Shown piece by piece: positions 34,496 to 43,634 of a stretch of DNA of 64,000 nt (position 1 is its first letter; each line of letters opens with the position of its first letter). A program made the position numbers and the translations under genes. This DNA comes from an uncultured Lachnospiraceae bacterium. Its GTDB lineage: Bacteria > Bacillota > Clostridia > Lachnospirales > Lachnospiraceae. The notes under the pieces were generated by a model. It saw only the letters and a list, made by a program, of their open reading frames with translations, was not told where the DNA came from and searched no databases. The stretch is from the NCBI GenBank assembly GCA_910585715.1, contig CAJUEX010000011.1, positions 18,973 through 82,972 on the forward strand, written 5' to 3'.

Positions 34496-36799
34496 TTATT
34501 CACTTGTCAGTTCCGAAATCGGATTATCATATAGGGATTTAGAGGCAACAAGTACACTGAGCAAATACACAGCCAAAGTTCCCAGGTTACTTATCGCAAC
34601 CACTGTTATGTCATAAGAAACCGGATACTCCCGGAATCCCATTACAGAAAAAGCAAGCACCATAGTCTTAGGAAAGGCCGCTATAAAAACCGGTATCGTA
34701 ATGCACATAGAAAACAATGCAACAAAAAAAACATATGATATATTTGTCTTCAACAAATGCCATGAAGAATATCCAATTGCTTTATAAATGCTTTGGTTTT
34801 TCCGATTGTCCATATTTTTTAAATAGACGATTGCAATAATATTCAATCCGCCAAGCAAAATCGCTATTATCATAAAAGGTCTGATAGCCAGCATTGACGG
34901 TCCGGATATCATGCTCAGTATATTTCCATACTTTTCTGCCCGAACTATCAACTTCCCGTCCGATTCATATTTCTTTCCATGGTCTTTTAAAAACTTCTCC
35001 GGCTCTATTCCCTCCTTTAAATAAACTGAAGCCTCCCCATATTGAAAAGACACACCCTTTTCTTCCAGAGTCTTCCCTAACAGACGGCAGCTTTTCCCCA
35101 TATCATAAAGGCTTTGATAAGTTCCACATAATAAAAGAGTGACTTTCTGATTTCCGTTAAAGTAAATATCCACATAATCCCCTACCTGCTTGTTCATCTT
35201 TTCCGCCATAAGGCTTCCCATTGCAATTTCATCAGAATGGGCGGGATTTCTTCCCTGAATCACAGGCATATCCAGATTTTCATAGGTATCATAAACCATG
35301 GTGCTTAAAATTGTGTCTCCCATCCCCTTTTCCCACGGAACGGATACTGCTATTTGTGTGGTTGTTTTAATTACCTTTTCCACCTCGTTCTCTTTTTCCA
35401 GCTTTTCCACAGTATTTTCATAAGTTTTTAAATCTGCGGAAGAGAACGAAACATCATGCTTGTCAAAACCAAGCCAATAATAATTCTTCGCTTTAAAATT
35501 ATCATCTTCCAGTATTCCCATTGAAGTCGCCGCAAAATTTACGCAATAGGTAGCCATAATACAGGTAATCACAAGCATACAGGTATTTTTTTTATCTCTG
35601 AAAATCATCCGCATTGCCATATGTATGGGAGAAAAGCCCAGTACTTTTCCAGCATTTTTTTGTTTTTTTCCACTATATGCCCCTTCGTTTCGAAAAACCT
35701 CCATAGGCCTGATTTTTCCCACAACTCTTAATAGCAGATATACACAAATCAACGCATAGGCAATGATAATGCCACTACACAGCATTCCGACAGGTATTAT
35801 GCTGCTGCTGGATGTAACCCCCAGATTCCGAAAAGTGTTCTTAGTAAAGGAATCGGAAATCACCTTTGAAAGGCTGCTTCCCAAAACGGTTCCCACTACT
35901 ACTAAAAATCCATAGAATTTCAGGTATATGGAAATAATTCTGCTATTTTTATAACCCAGCATCTTATAAATGGCAATTGTTTTCTTTTCAGAAATCAAGG
36001 TGCTTTTTATCATGTAGCGAATCATGATACCGCTGATGAGCAAAATCACCACACTGATTCCCAACAGGATTCCTCCAACAATCAGCTCTGTCATCTGATT
36101 ATTCTGTATTCTTGTTTCCAAAGTGATTGCCTTTCCTTCCAAAATCCCGTCATTTAGCTCCCTATAAGCATCTATCACTTCATCTCCGCTGCTTCCCTCT
36201 TTTGCAAAAACATGAACCTGATATTCTAAGTCTTCCGATGGTGGGTTTTCTTTTACAATAATTTCTGAATCAAAAGAAAGATTCATATTATAAGGATCCG
36301 CATAAATACCGCTTACCTGATAGGAAATACCGTTTCCCATATTCAATGTATCTCCCGGCTTGATTTCTTCGGAATTAGAAAGAACTGTCGAAATCAGGCA
36401 TTGCCCCTCCTTTAGCTCCCTACTTCCTTTTAACATACGGATACAGCCGTGGGTTCTGTCATCCCATGGCATTAAATGAAAAAAATAGTCTTCTATGGTT
36501 CCTTTCCCATCTATCTGGATTTTCTCAAGTATATAGTAATAAGGAACCACTTCCACCTGTTCTACCATATCCAGCTTCTCCATGTTTTCTTTGATCTGCT
36601 CTGCAATGACCGGGTCTTTACTTTGAAACGGATAGATTTTCACTATGGGCGAGCCACATTCCTCTGTCAGTTCCTTATATGGCGTATCGCCTGCTGTCAT
36701 AATAACCAAAGAACTGGTCATCAGCATGGAGCACACCATTAAAATCAACACAATAAATATGCTTTGTACCTTTTTCTTTCTTATTTTCTTAAACCACAT
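34496..36799 (-). CDS. FtsX-like ABC permease (MacB/Bce type)
   Basis: 767 residues. N-terminal helix (about 13-33), a large extracytoplasmic domain (about 34-235), three membrane helices (about 237-370), a second helix-plus-extracellular unit (about 403-640), and three C-terminal helices (about 648-760). This duplicated FtsX layout is typical of mechanotransmission ABC exporters. It is the first gene of permease-ATPase-regulator-kinase. Upstream is an AGGAGAGG site; the promoter could not be fixed. Substrate unknown, perhaps an antimicrobial peptide. Confidence 0.88.
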   Translation of the reverse strand: MWFKKIRKKKVQSIFIVLILMVCSMLMTSSLVIMTAGDTPYKELTEECGSPIVKIYPFQSKDPVIAEQIKENMEKLDMVEQVEVVPYYYILEKIQIDGKGTIEDYFFHLMPWDDRTHGCIRMLKGSRELKEGQCLISTVLSNSEEIKPGDTLNMGNGISYQVSGIYADPYNMNLSFDSEIIVKENPPSEDLEYQVHVFAKEGSSGDEVIDAYRELNDGILEGKAITLETRIQNNQMTELIVGGILLGISVVILLISGIMIRYMIKSTLISEKKTIAIYKMLGYKNSRIISIYLKFYGFLVVVGTVLGSSLSKVISDSFTKNTFRNLGVTSSSSIIPVGMLCSGIIIAYALICVYLLLRVVGKIRPMEVFRNEGAYSGKKQKNAGKVLGFSPIHMAMRMIFRDKKNTCMLVITCIMATYCVNFAATSMGILEDDNFKAKNYYWLGFDKHDVSFSSADLKTYENTVEKLEKENEVEKVIKTTTQIAVSVPWEKGMGDTILSTMVYDTYENLDMPVIQGRNPAHSDEIAMGSLMAEKMNKQVGDYVDIYFNGNQKVTLLLCGTYQSLYDMGKSCRLLGKTLEEKGVSFQYGEASVYLKEGIEPEKFLKDHGKKYESDGKLIVRAEKYGNILSMISGPSMLAIRPFMIIAILLGGLNIIAIVYLKNMDNRKNQSIYKAIGYSSWHLLKTNISYVFFVALFSMCITIPVFIAAFPKTMVLAFSVMGFREYPVSYDITVVAISNLGTLAVYLLSVLVASKSLYDNPISELTSE

Positions 36800-36945
36800 A
36801 ACATCTTCCTCTCCTGACAGCGCTGCTGCCTTTTTCCTTTTTTATTATTATCAATTAGTATAATAATGTGGGAATTTGAAATAAAAAGAGGGAATTTATG
36901 AAAAATTATGAATAGAACTATTCTCTGCGATAAAAAAGGACCTGC

Positions 36946-37554
36946 TCATATAAGCCGATCCCTTTCCTTTTCCCATATTTCACCAATGTATTTTAAAAAT
37001 GTTTCCTTTGACTGCTTTAACGGGGCAGAATTGTCAAATTTGTAATCGTAATCATATTGCTCCACGCAGTCGTCGGATTCGTTTCCATAGACCTGCCGGT
37101 TCATGGTATTATTATAAATTAAAAGAGTTACACACTTTCCATCAACCGCCTCCACAAATTTCCGGATTTCCTCCCCTTCCCTGATATGTACAAACATAAT
37201 GCCATCATCACTTTTTAAAAACGCCTGATACTGTTCTAACAAATATCTGGTGGGAAGGTCATTGTAATTGGTAAAGGCTCTCTTTAATTCGGATAAAAAA
37301 CGTCTGGCCTTTTCATCCTTTTCCCCCTGCCAGCCATATAATTGGGCGATTTCCTTAATAGGGGTAATGGCGGATACATTTAATATCTTGTATTCGGAAG
37401 TAATGCTCTCACACAAAGTATCTTTCCCAACGCCGCCTTTTCCGTTTATGACGATAACCAACTTCTCATTTCTTTCCATTTGCTGCTTCCTCGGTTTTAT
37501 GATGTTATTCTTTGCCTTTTCCAGCCCTTTTAGGGGCTGTGCATGTTTTATCAT
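36946..37554 (-). CDS. P-loop kinase resembling deoxynucleotide monophosphate kinase
   Basis: 202 residues. The P-loop INGKGGVGKDTL sits near residues 36-47; later IKEIAQLYGWQGEKDEKARRFL and MFVHIREGEEI resemble the dNMP-kinase/AAA-like kinases found in phages and some Firmicutes. The start at 37554 has AAAAGGA five bases upstream; an ATG at 37477-37479 (MERNEKLVIV) with GAGGAAG is equally possible and would remove a tail that can fold as a short hairpin. Substrate unproven. It follows the Rpn-type gene by 42 bases. Confidence 0.65.
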   Translation of the reverse strand: MIKHAQPLKGLEKAKNNIIKPRKQQMERNEKLVIVINGKGGVGKDTLCESITSEYKILNVSAITPIKEIAQLYGWQGEKDEKARRFLSELKRAFTNYNDLPTRYLLEQYQAFLKSDDGIMFVHIREGEEIRKFVEAVDGKCVTLLIYNNTMNRQVYGNESDDCVEQYDYDYKFDNSAPLKQSKETFLKYIGEIWEKERDRLI

Positions 37555-37596
37555 AACATTCCTTTTGAGATTCGTAAATGACTTTTGAGGAAAATT

Positions 37597-38517
37597 TTAC
37601 TGCATATACTTTTCTGCTTCCTGTCTGGTTAATTGATTTTCTTCCATAATTGCCTGAATAATAGTTTCCATGGATACTCCTGACAATAACATTCTTTTTG
37701 CAAAGGCTTTCATTCCTTCTATCTTTCCTTCTATCCTTCCTTCTTTTTTCATGTCTGCAAATGCTTTACACATATCATACCCTCCTTCACCTGTTTCATA
37801 TTTTTCCTTTTCCAGCAGCATGTCCTTCTGTCCTGATAAGCAGCCAAGCAAGTTAAAAGCGTCCTCCCTTAAGGAGCGGTATGCTTCATCTTTTTCCAAT
37901 AATCTTTTTAAAGCTTCCCTATTCCCATCCTTTTGCAGAAACTGAAAGCATTGTCTGATATCTGTCCTAAAGCAGTCCGCGTTATCATATCTTGCCTCAA
38001 ATAGATTGATTTTGTAATTATTTATATATGGCATCAGTTCCTTGGAAATCTTATCAATTCGAAACATACCATATAAATCTTTAGCACCATCCCAAGGCCT
38101 TTTCCCAAAATAAATAACAGCCGTAATCACCGGAACCAGTTTATCCCCTCTGGAAAATCCTGCTATATATTCTGCTCCTCTTAAATCTTTTCTTTTCAGA
38201 TGCTCTTTTCGTATTCTGTCTAATTGTTCCTGATAGCTGATTCCATCATAAACAAAATTTCTTGCCGGCATTGCATAATGTACAGCCATCTGATTCTCTA
38301 TTCCAAAAAGCATGAGCTCTGTTCCCTGATATTGCTTCTTTAAAATATCCCTGTATTTATATCTGTCCGTACCGTTTTTCAATATTCCCCGAATCTCACA
38401 GCTTTCCAGATGTTTCGGTAAAATAATCTGCTTTCCCTGAAACACATATCCGTTAAAAAAATCTGCAAACCGTTCATTATCCTGAAAATATTCTGTAATC
38501 CCTGTATCTTTTCCCAA
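37597..38517 (-). CDS. Rpn/PD-(D/E)XK nuclease family protein (transposase-like)
   Basis: 306 residues. An N-terminal nuclease-like domain with MLFGIENQMAVHYAMP (the ExQ segment of the PD-(D/E)XK core) and DKLVPVITAVIYFGKRPWDG is typical of the Rpn family. The C-terminus is helical and charged (MKKEGRIEGKIEGMK), as in many family members. Rpn proteins promote recA-independent recombination in E. coli; in Clostridia they occur in many copies, often without IS ends. The start is TTG with AGGAGAGG upstream. No terminal repeats were seen. Confidence 0.8.
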   Translation of the reverse strand: MGKDTGITEYFQDNERFADFFNGYVFQGKQIILPKHLESCEIRGILKNGTDRYKYRDILKKQYQGTELMLFGIENQMAVHYAMPARNFVYDGISYQEQLDRIRKEHLKRKDLRGAEYIAGFSRGDKLVPVITAVIYFGKRPWDGAKDLYGMFRIDKISKELMPYINNYKINLFEARYDNADCFRTDIRQCFQFLQKDGNREALKRLLEKDEAYRSLREDAFNLLGCLSGQKDMLLEKEKYETGEGGYDMCKAFADMKKEGRIEGKIEGMKAFAKRMLLSGVSMETIIQAIMEENQLTRQEAEKYMQ

Positions 38518-38897
38518 ATGCTGCCTCTCCTGTCCTTTGCTTATTTATGGGGTCTGCAGGATTCTTGTCTCCTGCTTCAGAAACCTTCAATCAGCTTTGC
38601 CTGCATTTGATAAGGTGTGATAAACAGTTATTTTCCTATCATTATTATAATATACAGTCTGCTTTTTTGCAATATAAACGTTAATTTTTCTTTTTATTTC
38701 CGTTTACATGATGTAACAGTTATACAGCAGATAAAAGCTTTTTTCCATTCCTTGCCCATTTTTACTTTCTGATGAATATTTGGCGAACTGCCAAGAATCA
38801 TTGATTGATTTTTACAGCAGTGACTGCTGTATGAAAAGAATACTTTATTTGTAAGAGCTTGTCAATATGTTTTGGGGGGATTGTGCAAGGGGGGCAT
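38518..38897. other. Intergenic region upstream of PAL-A7
   Basis: No gene is visible. A short perfect hairpin ACAGCAG-TGA-CTGCTGT lies at about 38817-38833, with A/T-rich flanks on both sides that could serve as a weak bidirectional terminator. Otherwise nothing was recognised. Confidence 0.4.
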
Positions 38898-39116
38898 TAA
38901 CAATTCAACCTGTAGTTTTTCCATAGGCAGTGCGGCAGGCTTCGGAGAGAATATAATTTCTACGTCGCCACGCTCTCGCTCTGATAAAAACGCAGCAGTG
39001 CTAAGCTCGAAAGAACCTCGCTAAGCGCTGGCGTTTTTATAAGGGCTCCTTTAGAAATTATATTCTCTCCGAAGCCTGCCGCACTGCCTATGGAAAAACT
39101 ACAGGTTGAATTGTTA
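38898..39116 (+). repeat. PAL-A7 palindromic element (most perfect copy)
   Basis: Arms 38898-38954 and 39060-39116 pair at 57 of 57 positions. The core has CGCTCTCGCTC, GATAAAAACGC / GCGTTTTTAT, AGTGC / GCGCT and CTCGAAAGAACCTCG. The ends are TAACAATTCAACC, another self-complementary variant of the A1 ends. It is followed 80 bases later by PAL-B2. Confidence 0.93.
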
Positions 39117-39195
39117 CCTTAAGGAATTGTTACTTCAAAGAATTGTCGGATTAAGGAGTTTCTGTTTTCTCTATCCATGGGCTGCTTGCATATGC

Positions 39196-39360
39196 CTAGC
39201 GTGCTGACCTATTGATATTTAGCATAAGGCCACAGGATATTTTTTCATTGGCAAGGCGGAGGAAGGCGGCAATGTGAACCCATTGTCAACTGACGACAAC
39301 GCAGACCAATGAAAAAATAGACAAGGGATTATGCTAATTATCAATAGGTCAGTACACTAG
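39196..39360 (+). mobile_element. PAL-B2, MITE-like 165-bp element with CTAG ends
   Basis: It has the same length as PAL-B1 and is nearly its reverse complement. Terminal CTAG lies at 39196-39199 and 39357-39360, with long inverted repeats containing GACCTATTGATA. The right-hand CTAG provides the TAG stop codon of the carboxynorspermidine decarboxylase gene. Confidence 0.87.
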
Positions 39361-40484
39361 GATAACCTCATTTTAAAGTCCTCATACCCGAACTCTTTCA
39401 CAATCTGGCATGTACCATCCATCTTCCTGACCGCAATAGCCGGAAGCGGCATTCCATTAAAGGTGTTATTTTTTACCATAGAGTAAATAGCCATATCTCC
39501 AAAAAACAACCGTTTTCCAATATGCAGCGGTTCGTCAAAGGAATAGTCTCCAATAATGTCCCCGGCCAGGCAGGTAGGTCCTGCCAGGCGATAGGTATAA
39601 GGCTTTTCACCAGACTCTGCTGAATCCAAAAGGGGCGGGCGGTAAGGCATTTCCAGCACGTCCGGCATATGGCAGGCGGCAGAGGTGTCCAGTATGGCAA
39701 TCTGAATCTGATTTTCCACTATTTCCAATACAGTTGTTATTAAATATCCTGCATTTAATGCCACCGCCTCTCCCGGCTCTAAATATACCTGTACCTGATA
39801 GGTTTCCTGAATGTGCCTGATACAGTCCTCTAACATGGAAATATCATAATCATTTCTTGTAATATGATGGCCGCCGCCAAAATTAATCCATTTCATCTGT
39901 TTCATCCAGGGGCCAAACTTTTCTTCCACTGCCTGAAGGGTTTCCAAAAGCGCATCCGCATTTTGCTCACACAACGTATGAAAATGCAGCCCTTCCACGT
40001 CTTCTAACAGCTCCGGTTTAAATTCCGAAATTGGAATTCCCAGCCTTGAGCCTTTGGCACAAGGGTCATAAATCTCATGGCCTTCCTGCGTTGAATGCTC
40101 CGGATTGATGCGAATTCCAATACTTGCCCCCTTTTCCCTTACCTGTTTTCCAAACCTTTCAAGCTGAGAAAAGGAATTAAATACCACATGACCGCACAGA
40201 GAAGCAATCTGGTCGATTTCCGATTCCTTATATGCCGGGGAAAAAATATGGTTTTCTTTCCCCATATATTCCTTTGCAAGCTTTGCTTCATAAAGCCCGC
40301 TGGCAGTGGCGCCGCTTAAATAGCCTCCAATCAAAGGGTACATGGAAAACATGGAAAATGCCTTCTGGGCAAGAAGAATCTTACAGCCTGTCCTGTCCAT
40401 GACGCCTTTTAATATTTCCAGATTTTTTATTAACTGTCCTTCCTCTATGAGATAACAGGGCGTCGGCAATTTCTCCAGCTTCAT
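39357..40484 (-). CDS. nspC: Carboxynorspermidine/carboxyspermidine decarboxylase
   Basis: 375 residues, standard length. It is a PLP-dependent alanine-racemase-fold decarboxylase: Lys in ILLAQKAFSMFSMYPL (about 36-50), WINFGGGHHITR, LEPGEAV and AGPTCLAGDIIGDY. It removes CO2 from carboxy(nor)spermidine to give (nor)spermidine. It lies 42 bases after the matching dehydrogenase. AAGGAGG site. Its TAG stop is formed by the CTAG of PAL-B2, so the element may have altered the C-terminus by a residue or so. Confidence 0.93.
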   Translation of the reverse strand: MKLEKLPTPCYLIEEGQLIKNLEILKGVMDRTGCKILLAQKAFSMFSMYPLIGGYLSGATASGLYEAKLAKEYMGKENHIFSPAYKESEIDQIASLCGHVVFNSFSQLERFGKQVREKGASIGIRINPEHSTQEGHEIYDPCAKGSRLGIPISEFKPELLEDVEGLHFHTLCEQNADALLETLQAVEEKFGPWMKQMKWINFGGGHHITRNDYDISMLEDCIRHIQETYQVQVYLEPGEAVALNAGYLITTVLEIVENQIQIAILDTSAACHMPDVLEMPYRPPLLDSAESGEKPYTYRLAGPTCLAGDIIGDYSFDEPLHIGKRLFFGDMAIYSMVKNNTFNGMPLPAIAVRKMDGTCQIVKEFGYEDFKMRLS

Positions 40485-40526
40485 CCCATCCGCCTCCTTT
40501 TTGCGTTTATGCTTTTTACATTCATG

Positions 40527-41729
40527 CTAATCCACTAATTCAGGAGCCTCCGAAATCTTCCATGGAAGCCCCCACTTATTCAACGCCTCCATAAAGGGAT
40601 CCGGATCAAATTCCTCTATATTATAAACACCCGCTTTTTTCCATGTTCCCGTCATAAGCATCATGGCTCCAATCATGGCTGGCACTCCCGTAGTATAAGC
40701 TACTGCCTGGGAGCCCACCTCTTTGTAGCATTCTTCATGGTCACAGGTATTGTAAATATAAAGCTTCTTTTCCACCCCGTCCTTTTTTCCCACAAAAATA
40801 CATCCGATATTGGTCTTTCCCTTAGTGCGGGGACCTAATGAGGATGGGTCCGGCAGCACTGCCTTTAAAAACTGCAGCGGCACAATTTCCTTTCCATCAT
40901 ACATAATAGGCTCAATGGAAGTCATTCCTACATTTTCCAGACACTTTAAATGGTTCAGGTAGCTCTGTCCGAAGGTCATAAAGAAACGGATTCTTTTAAT
41001 GCCCGGAATATTTAACGCCAGAGACTCGATTTCCTCATGGTGCAATAAATACATGTCCTTTTCCCCGATTTCCGGAAAGTTATACACTCTTTTAATTTCC
41101 ATAGGCTCAGTTTCCACCCAGTGCCCGTCCTCCCAATAGGAGCCTTTTGCAGACACCTCCCGGATATTGATTTCCGGATTGAAGTTGGTGGCAAAAGGAT
41201 AGCCATGGTCCCCTGCATTGCAGTCCAAAATATCAATATAATTGATTTCATCAAAATAATGCTTTAAGGCATAAGCGGAAAACACGCTGGTAACCCCCGG
41301 GTCAAAGCCGCTGCCAAGCAGGGCGGTAATTCCCGCTTCCTCAAACCGTTCCCTGTATGCCCACTGCCATTTATATTCAAACTTTGCCGTATCCTCAGGC
41401 TCATAATTGGCTGTATCCATATAGTGGGTTTTCGTGGCAAGACAGGCATCCATAATAGTAAGATCCTGATAAGGAAGCGCCAGATTCACCACTATATCCG
41501 GCTTTTCCTTTTCTATCAGGGCAGTCAGCTCTTCTACGTTATCCGCATCCACTTTTGCGGTAGTAATTTTTGTTTTGGTGGTTCCTTCCAGCTTTGCCTT
41601 CAAATCATCACATTTTTGTTTTGTTCTGCTTGCAATGCAGATTTCTTCAAATACATCGCTGTTCTGACAGCATTTGTGGATTGCCACGCTGGCAACGCCG
41701 CCGCAGCCTATAATCAGTGCTTTTCCCAT
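40527..41729 (-). CDS. Carboxynorspermidine/carboxyspermidine dehydrogenase (saccharopine-dehydrogenase family)
   Basis: 400 residues. N-terminal Rossmann motif ALIIGCGGVASVAIHKC, then VNLALPYQDLTIMDACL, LGSGFDPGVTSVFSAY and DCNAGDHGYPFATNFNPEINIREV, all typical of the family member CANSDH. It joins aspartate semialdehyde to a diamine with NADPH. Together with nspC it forms the aspartate-dependent spermidine route. AGGAGG site; 208 bases separate it from speB, with a hairpin ATGATTG / CAATCAT at about 41859-41882 that may end the speDAEB transcript. Confidence 0.92.
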   Translation of the reverse strand: MGKALIIGCGGVASVAIHKCCQNSDVFEEICIASRTKQKCDDLKAKLEGTTKTKITTAKVDADNVEELTALIEKEKPDIVVNLALPYQDLTIMDACLATKTHYMDTANYEPEDTAKFEYKWQWAYRERFEEAGITALLGSGFDPGVTSVFSAYALKHYFDEINYIDILDCNAGDHGYPFATNFNPEINIREVSAKGSYWEDGHWVETEPMEIKRVYNFPEIGEKDMYLLHHEEIESLALNIPGIKRIRFFMTFGQSYLNHLKCLENVGMTSIEPIMYDGKEIVPLQFLKAVLPDPSSLGPRTKGKTNIGCIFVGKKDGVEKKLYIYNTCDHEECYKEVGSQAVAYTTGVPAMIGAMMLMTGTWKKAGVYNIEEFDPDPFMEALNKWGLPWKISEAPELVD

Positions 41730-41937
41730 GTTTTTTTCCTCCTGAAATATTTCTCTTATTTATAAAATTTAAAAATATTAATAAAAATTTTACCCATCCA
41801 ATATTAAAAAATTATGCCTTCAAATCCCTGTTATAAATAAATTATAAAATTAGATATATGATTGCATAACCGTTCAATCATGGTATCCAATGTTCCATTA
41901 CAAAATTCTGTCATTTACAATTTTCACTTTCTTTAAA

Positions 41938-42789
41938 TCACACAAGACTCAACAACAATTCCCTCACCACTTTACATGCCGTAGCAGTCGAAATCCCGCT
42001 GGGGTCGTAAGCCGGGCTTAACTCATTCACATCGCAGGCAACTACCCTGCTTTTCCCGCACACCGTAAAAATGGCATGGAGCAACTCCAGAAAAGACACT
42101 CCTCCGGCTTCCGGCGTTCCTGTTCCCGGAAAGACAGAAGGGTCCAGCACATCCAAATCAATGGTGAAATAAACAGGCTTTCCCTTTAAGTCTTCCACCA
42201 CCTGTTCCAAGCCTTCAAAGTCAAACTTCCTTGTAAACACATGCTTACTGCCCCACTGAAATTCTTCTCTGTCTCCGGAACGTATGCCAAACTGAAAAAT
42301 CCTTCCATCCCCTAAAAGCTCATGGCACCTTCTAAGAACACAGGCATGTGACAGCCCTGTGCCCAGATATTCATCCCGCAAATCTGCATGGGCATCAAAA
42401 TGTATGATGTGCAAATCCGGATATTTTTCCGCCGCCGCCTTTACCGCCCCTAAAGTCACAAGATGTTCCCCGCCAATCATAAAAGGGAGCTTTCCGTCCT
42501 TAAGGATAATGTCCGTCCTTTCCTGAATGGCTTCCAGGGCAAGCCTGCTGTCTCCAAAGCAAAGCTCCAGGTCTCCGCTGTCAAAAAAAGAATAATCCGT
42601 TAAATCTTTATCCAGATAAGGGCTGTAGGTTTCCAGCCCATAGGATTCTCCCCGGATTGCCCGGCTTCCAAACCGAGTGCCCGGACGGTTGGAGGTGGTG
42701 GAGTCAAAGGGCGCTCCAAACAGCACTACATCAGCATCTTTATATTCACAATCACATCCGATAAAGGTCTCTATATTTTTATTCAACAT
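41938..42789 (-). CDS. speB: Agmatinase (ureohydrolase family)
   Basis: 283 residues. The binuclear Mn site is in GGEHLVT, HFDAHADLRDEY and TIDLDVLDPS, followed by PGTGTPEAGG. It hydrolyses agmatine to putrescine and urea. It overlaps the speE 3' end by 11 bases and ends the speD-speA-speE-speB operon. Complete. Confidence 0.95.
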   Translation of the reverse strand: MLNKNIETFIGCDCEYKDADVVLFGAPFDSTTSNRPGTRFGSRAIRGESYGLETYSPYLDKDLTDYSFFDSGDLELCFGDSRLALEAIQERTDIILKDGKLPFMIGGEHLVTLGAVKAAAEKYPDLHIIHFDAHADLRDEYLGTGLSHACVLRRCHELLGDGRIFQFGIRSGDREEFQWGSKHVFTRKFDFEGLEQVVEDLKGKPVYFTIDLDVLDPSVFPGTGTPEAGGVSFLELLHAIFTVCGKSRVVACDVNELSPAYDPSGISTATACKVVRELLLSLV

Positions 42790-43630
42790 CTCTTAACATT
42801 TCCTCCACATAAGCCGGCAGTGCAAAGCATCCGCCATGAAGCCTTGGCGTATAGTATCTGGTACTGATTCCAAGCATGTTCCATTTGGTAGCATCAAAAT
42901 CATGCAGGGGATGATACTTTTTGGAAGCAAAGCCAAAAAGCCAGTGCCCGGACGGGTACGTAGGGATATGTACCTGATAAACCCGGCTAATTGGAAAGCT
43001 TTCCACAATCCGCTTATGGGCTCGCTGGCAGGCAATGGCATCTTCCGGATAAAAGGGGCTTTCATGCTGGTTTACCATAATTCCATCCTCTTTCAATGCC
43101 TTATAGCAGTTGCCGTAAAACTCCTTTGTAAACAGTCCTTCTCCCGGTCCAAAGGGGTCTGTGGAATCCACAATAATCAAATCATACACATTTTCCCTGG
43201 AACGGATGAACCGAAGCCCGTCTTCATAATAAATATGAAGCCTTTTATCATCAAAGCGGCATGCGGTCTGGGGAAGATATTTTTTGCATACCTCCACTAC
43301 AAGGGGGTCGATTTCCACCATATCAATTTCCTTGATGGAAGCATAACGGGTCAGCTCCCTGACTACTCCGCCGTCTCCTGCCCCTATAACAAGCACCTTT
43401 TCCACTGCGGGATGAACCGCCATTGGCACATGGGTAATCATCTCATGATAGATGAATTCATCCTTTTCCGTTAACATCATATAACCGTCCAATGTGAGGA
43501 ACCGCCCGAACTCCTTGGACTCAAACACATCAATCCGCTGGAAATCACTGTGTCCGCTGTATAACTGCCTGTCCACCCGAATGGAAAACTTCACATTCGG
43601 GGTATGACGCTCCGTAAACCATAATTCCAT
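42779..43630 (-). CDS. speE: Spermidine synthase
   Basis: 283 residues. The dcAdoMet/MTA site is in VLVIGAGDGGVVREL and DMVEIDP, with catalytic Asp in IIVDSTDPFGPGEGLF. It transfers aminopropyl from decarboxylated AdoMet to putrescine. It sits between speA and speB in a tight operon. Confidence 0.96.
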   Translation of the reverse strand: MELWFTERHTPNVKFSIRVDRQLYSGHSDFQRIDVFESKEFGRFLTLDGYMMLTEKDEFIYHEMITHVPMAVHPAVEKVLVIGAGDGGVVRELTRYASIKEIDMVEIDPLVVEVCKKYLPQTACRFDDKRLHIYYEDGLRFIRSRENVYDLIIVDSTDPFGPGEGLFTKEFYGNCYKALKEDGIMVNQHESPFYPEDAIACQRAHKRIVESFPISRVYQVHIPTYPSGHWLFGFASKKYHPLHDFDATKWNMLGISTRYYTPRLHGGCFALPAYVEEMLRDVE

Positions 43631-43634
43631 TTCC

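Noticed and set aside
37597..38517. Complete insertion sequence around the Rpn-type gene
   Set aside because: No terminal inverted repeats or target duplication were found at its borders.
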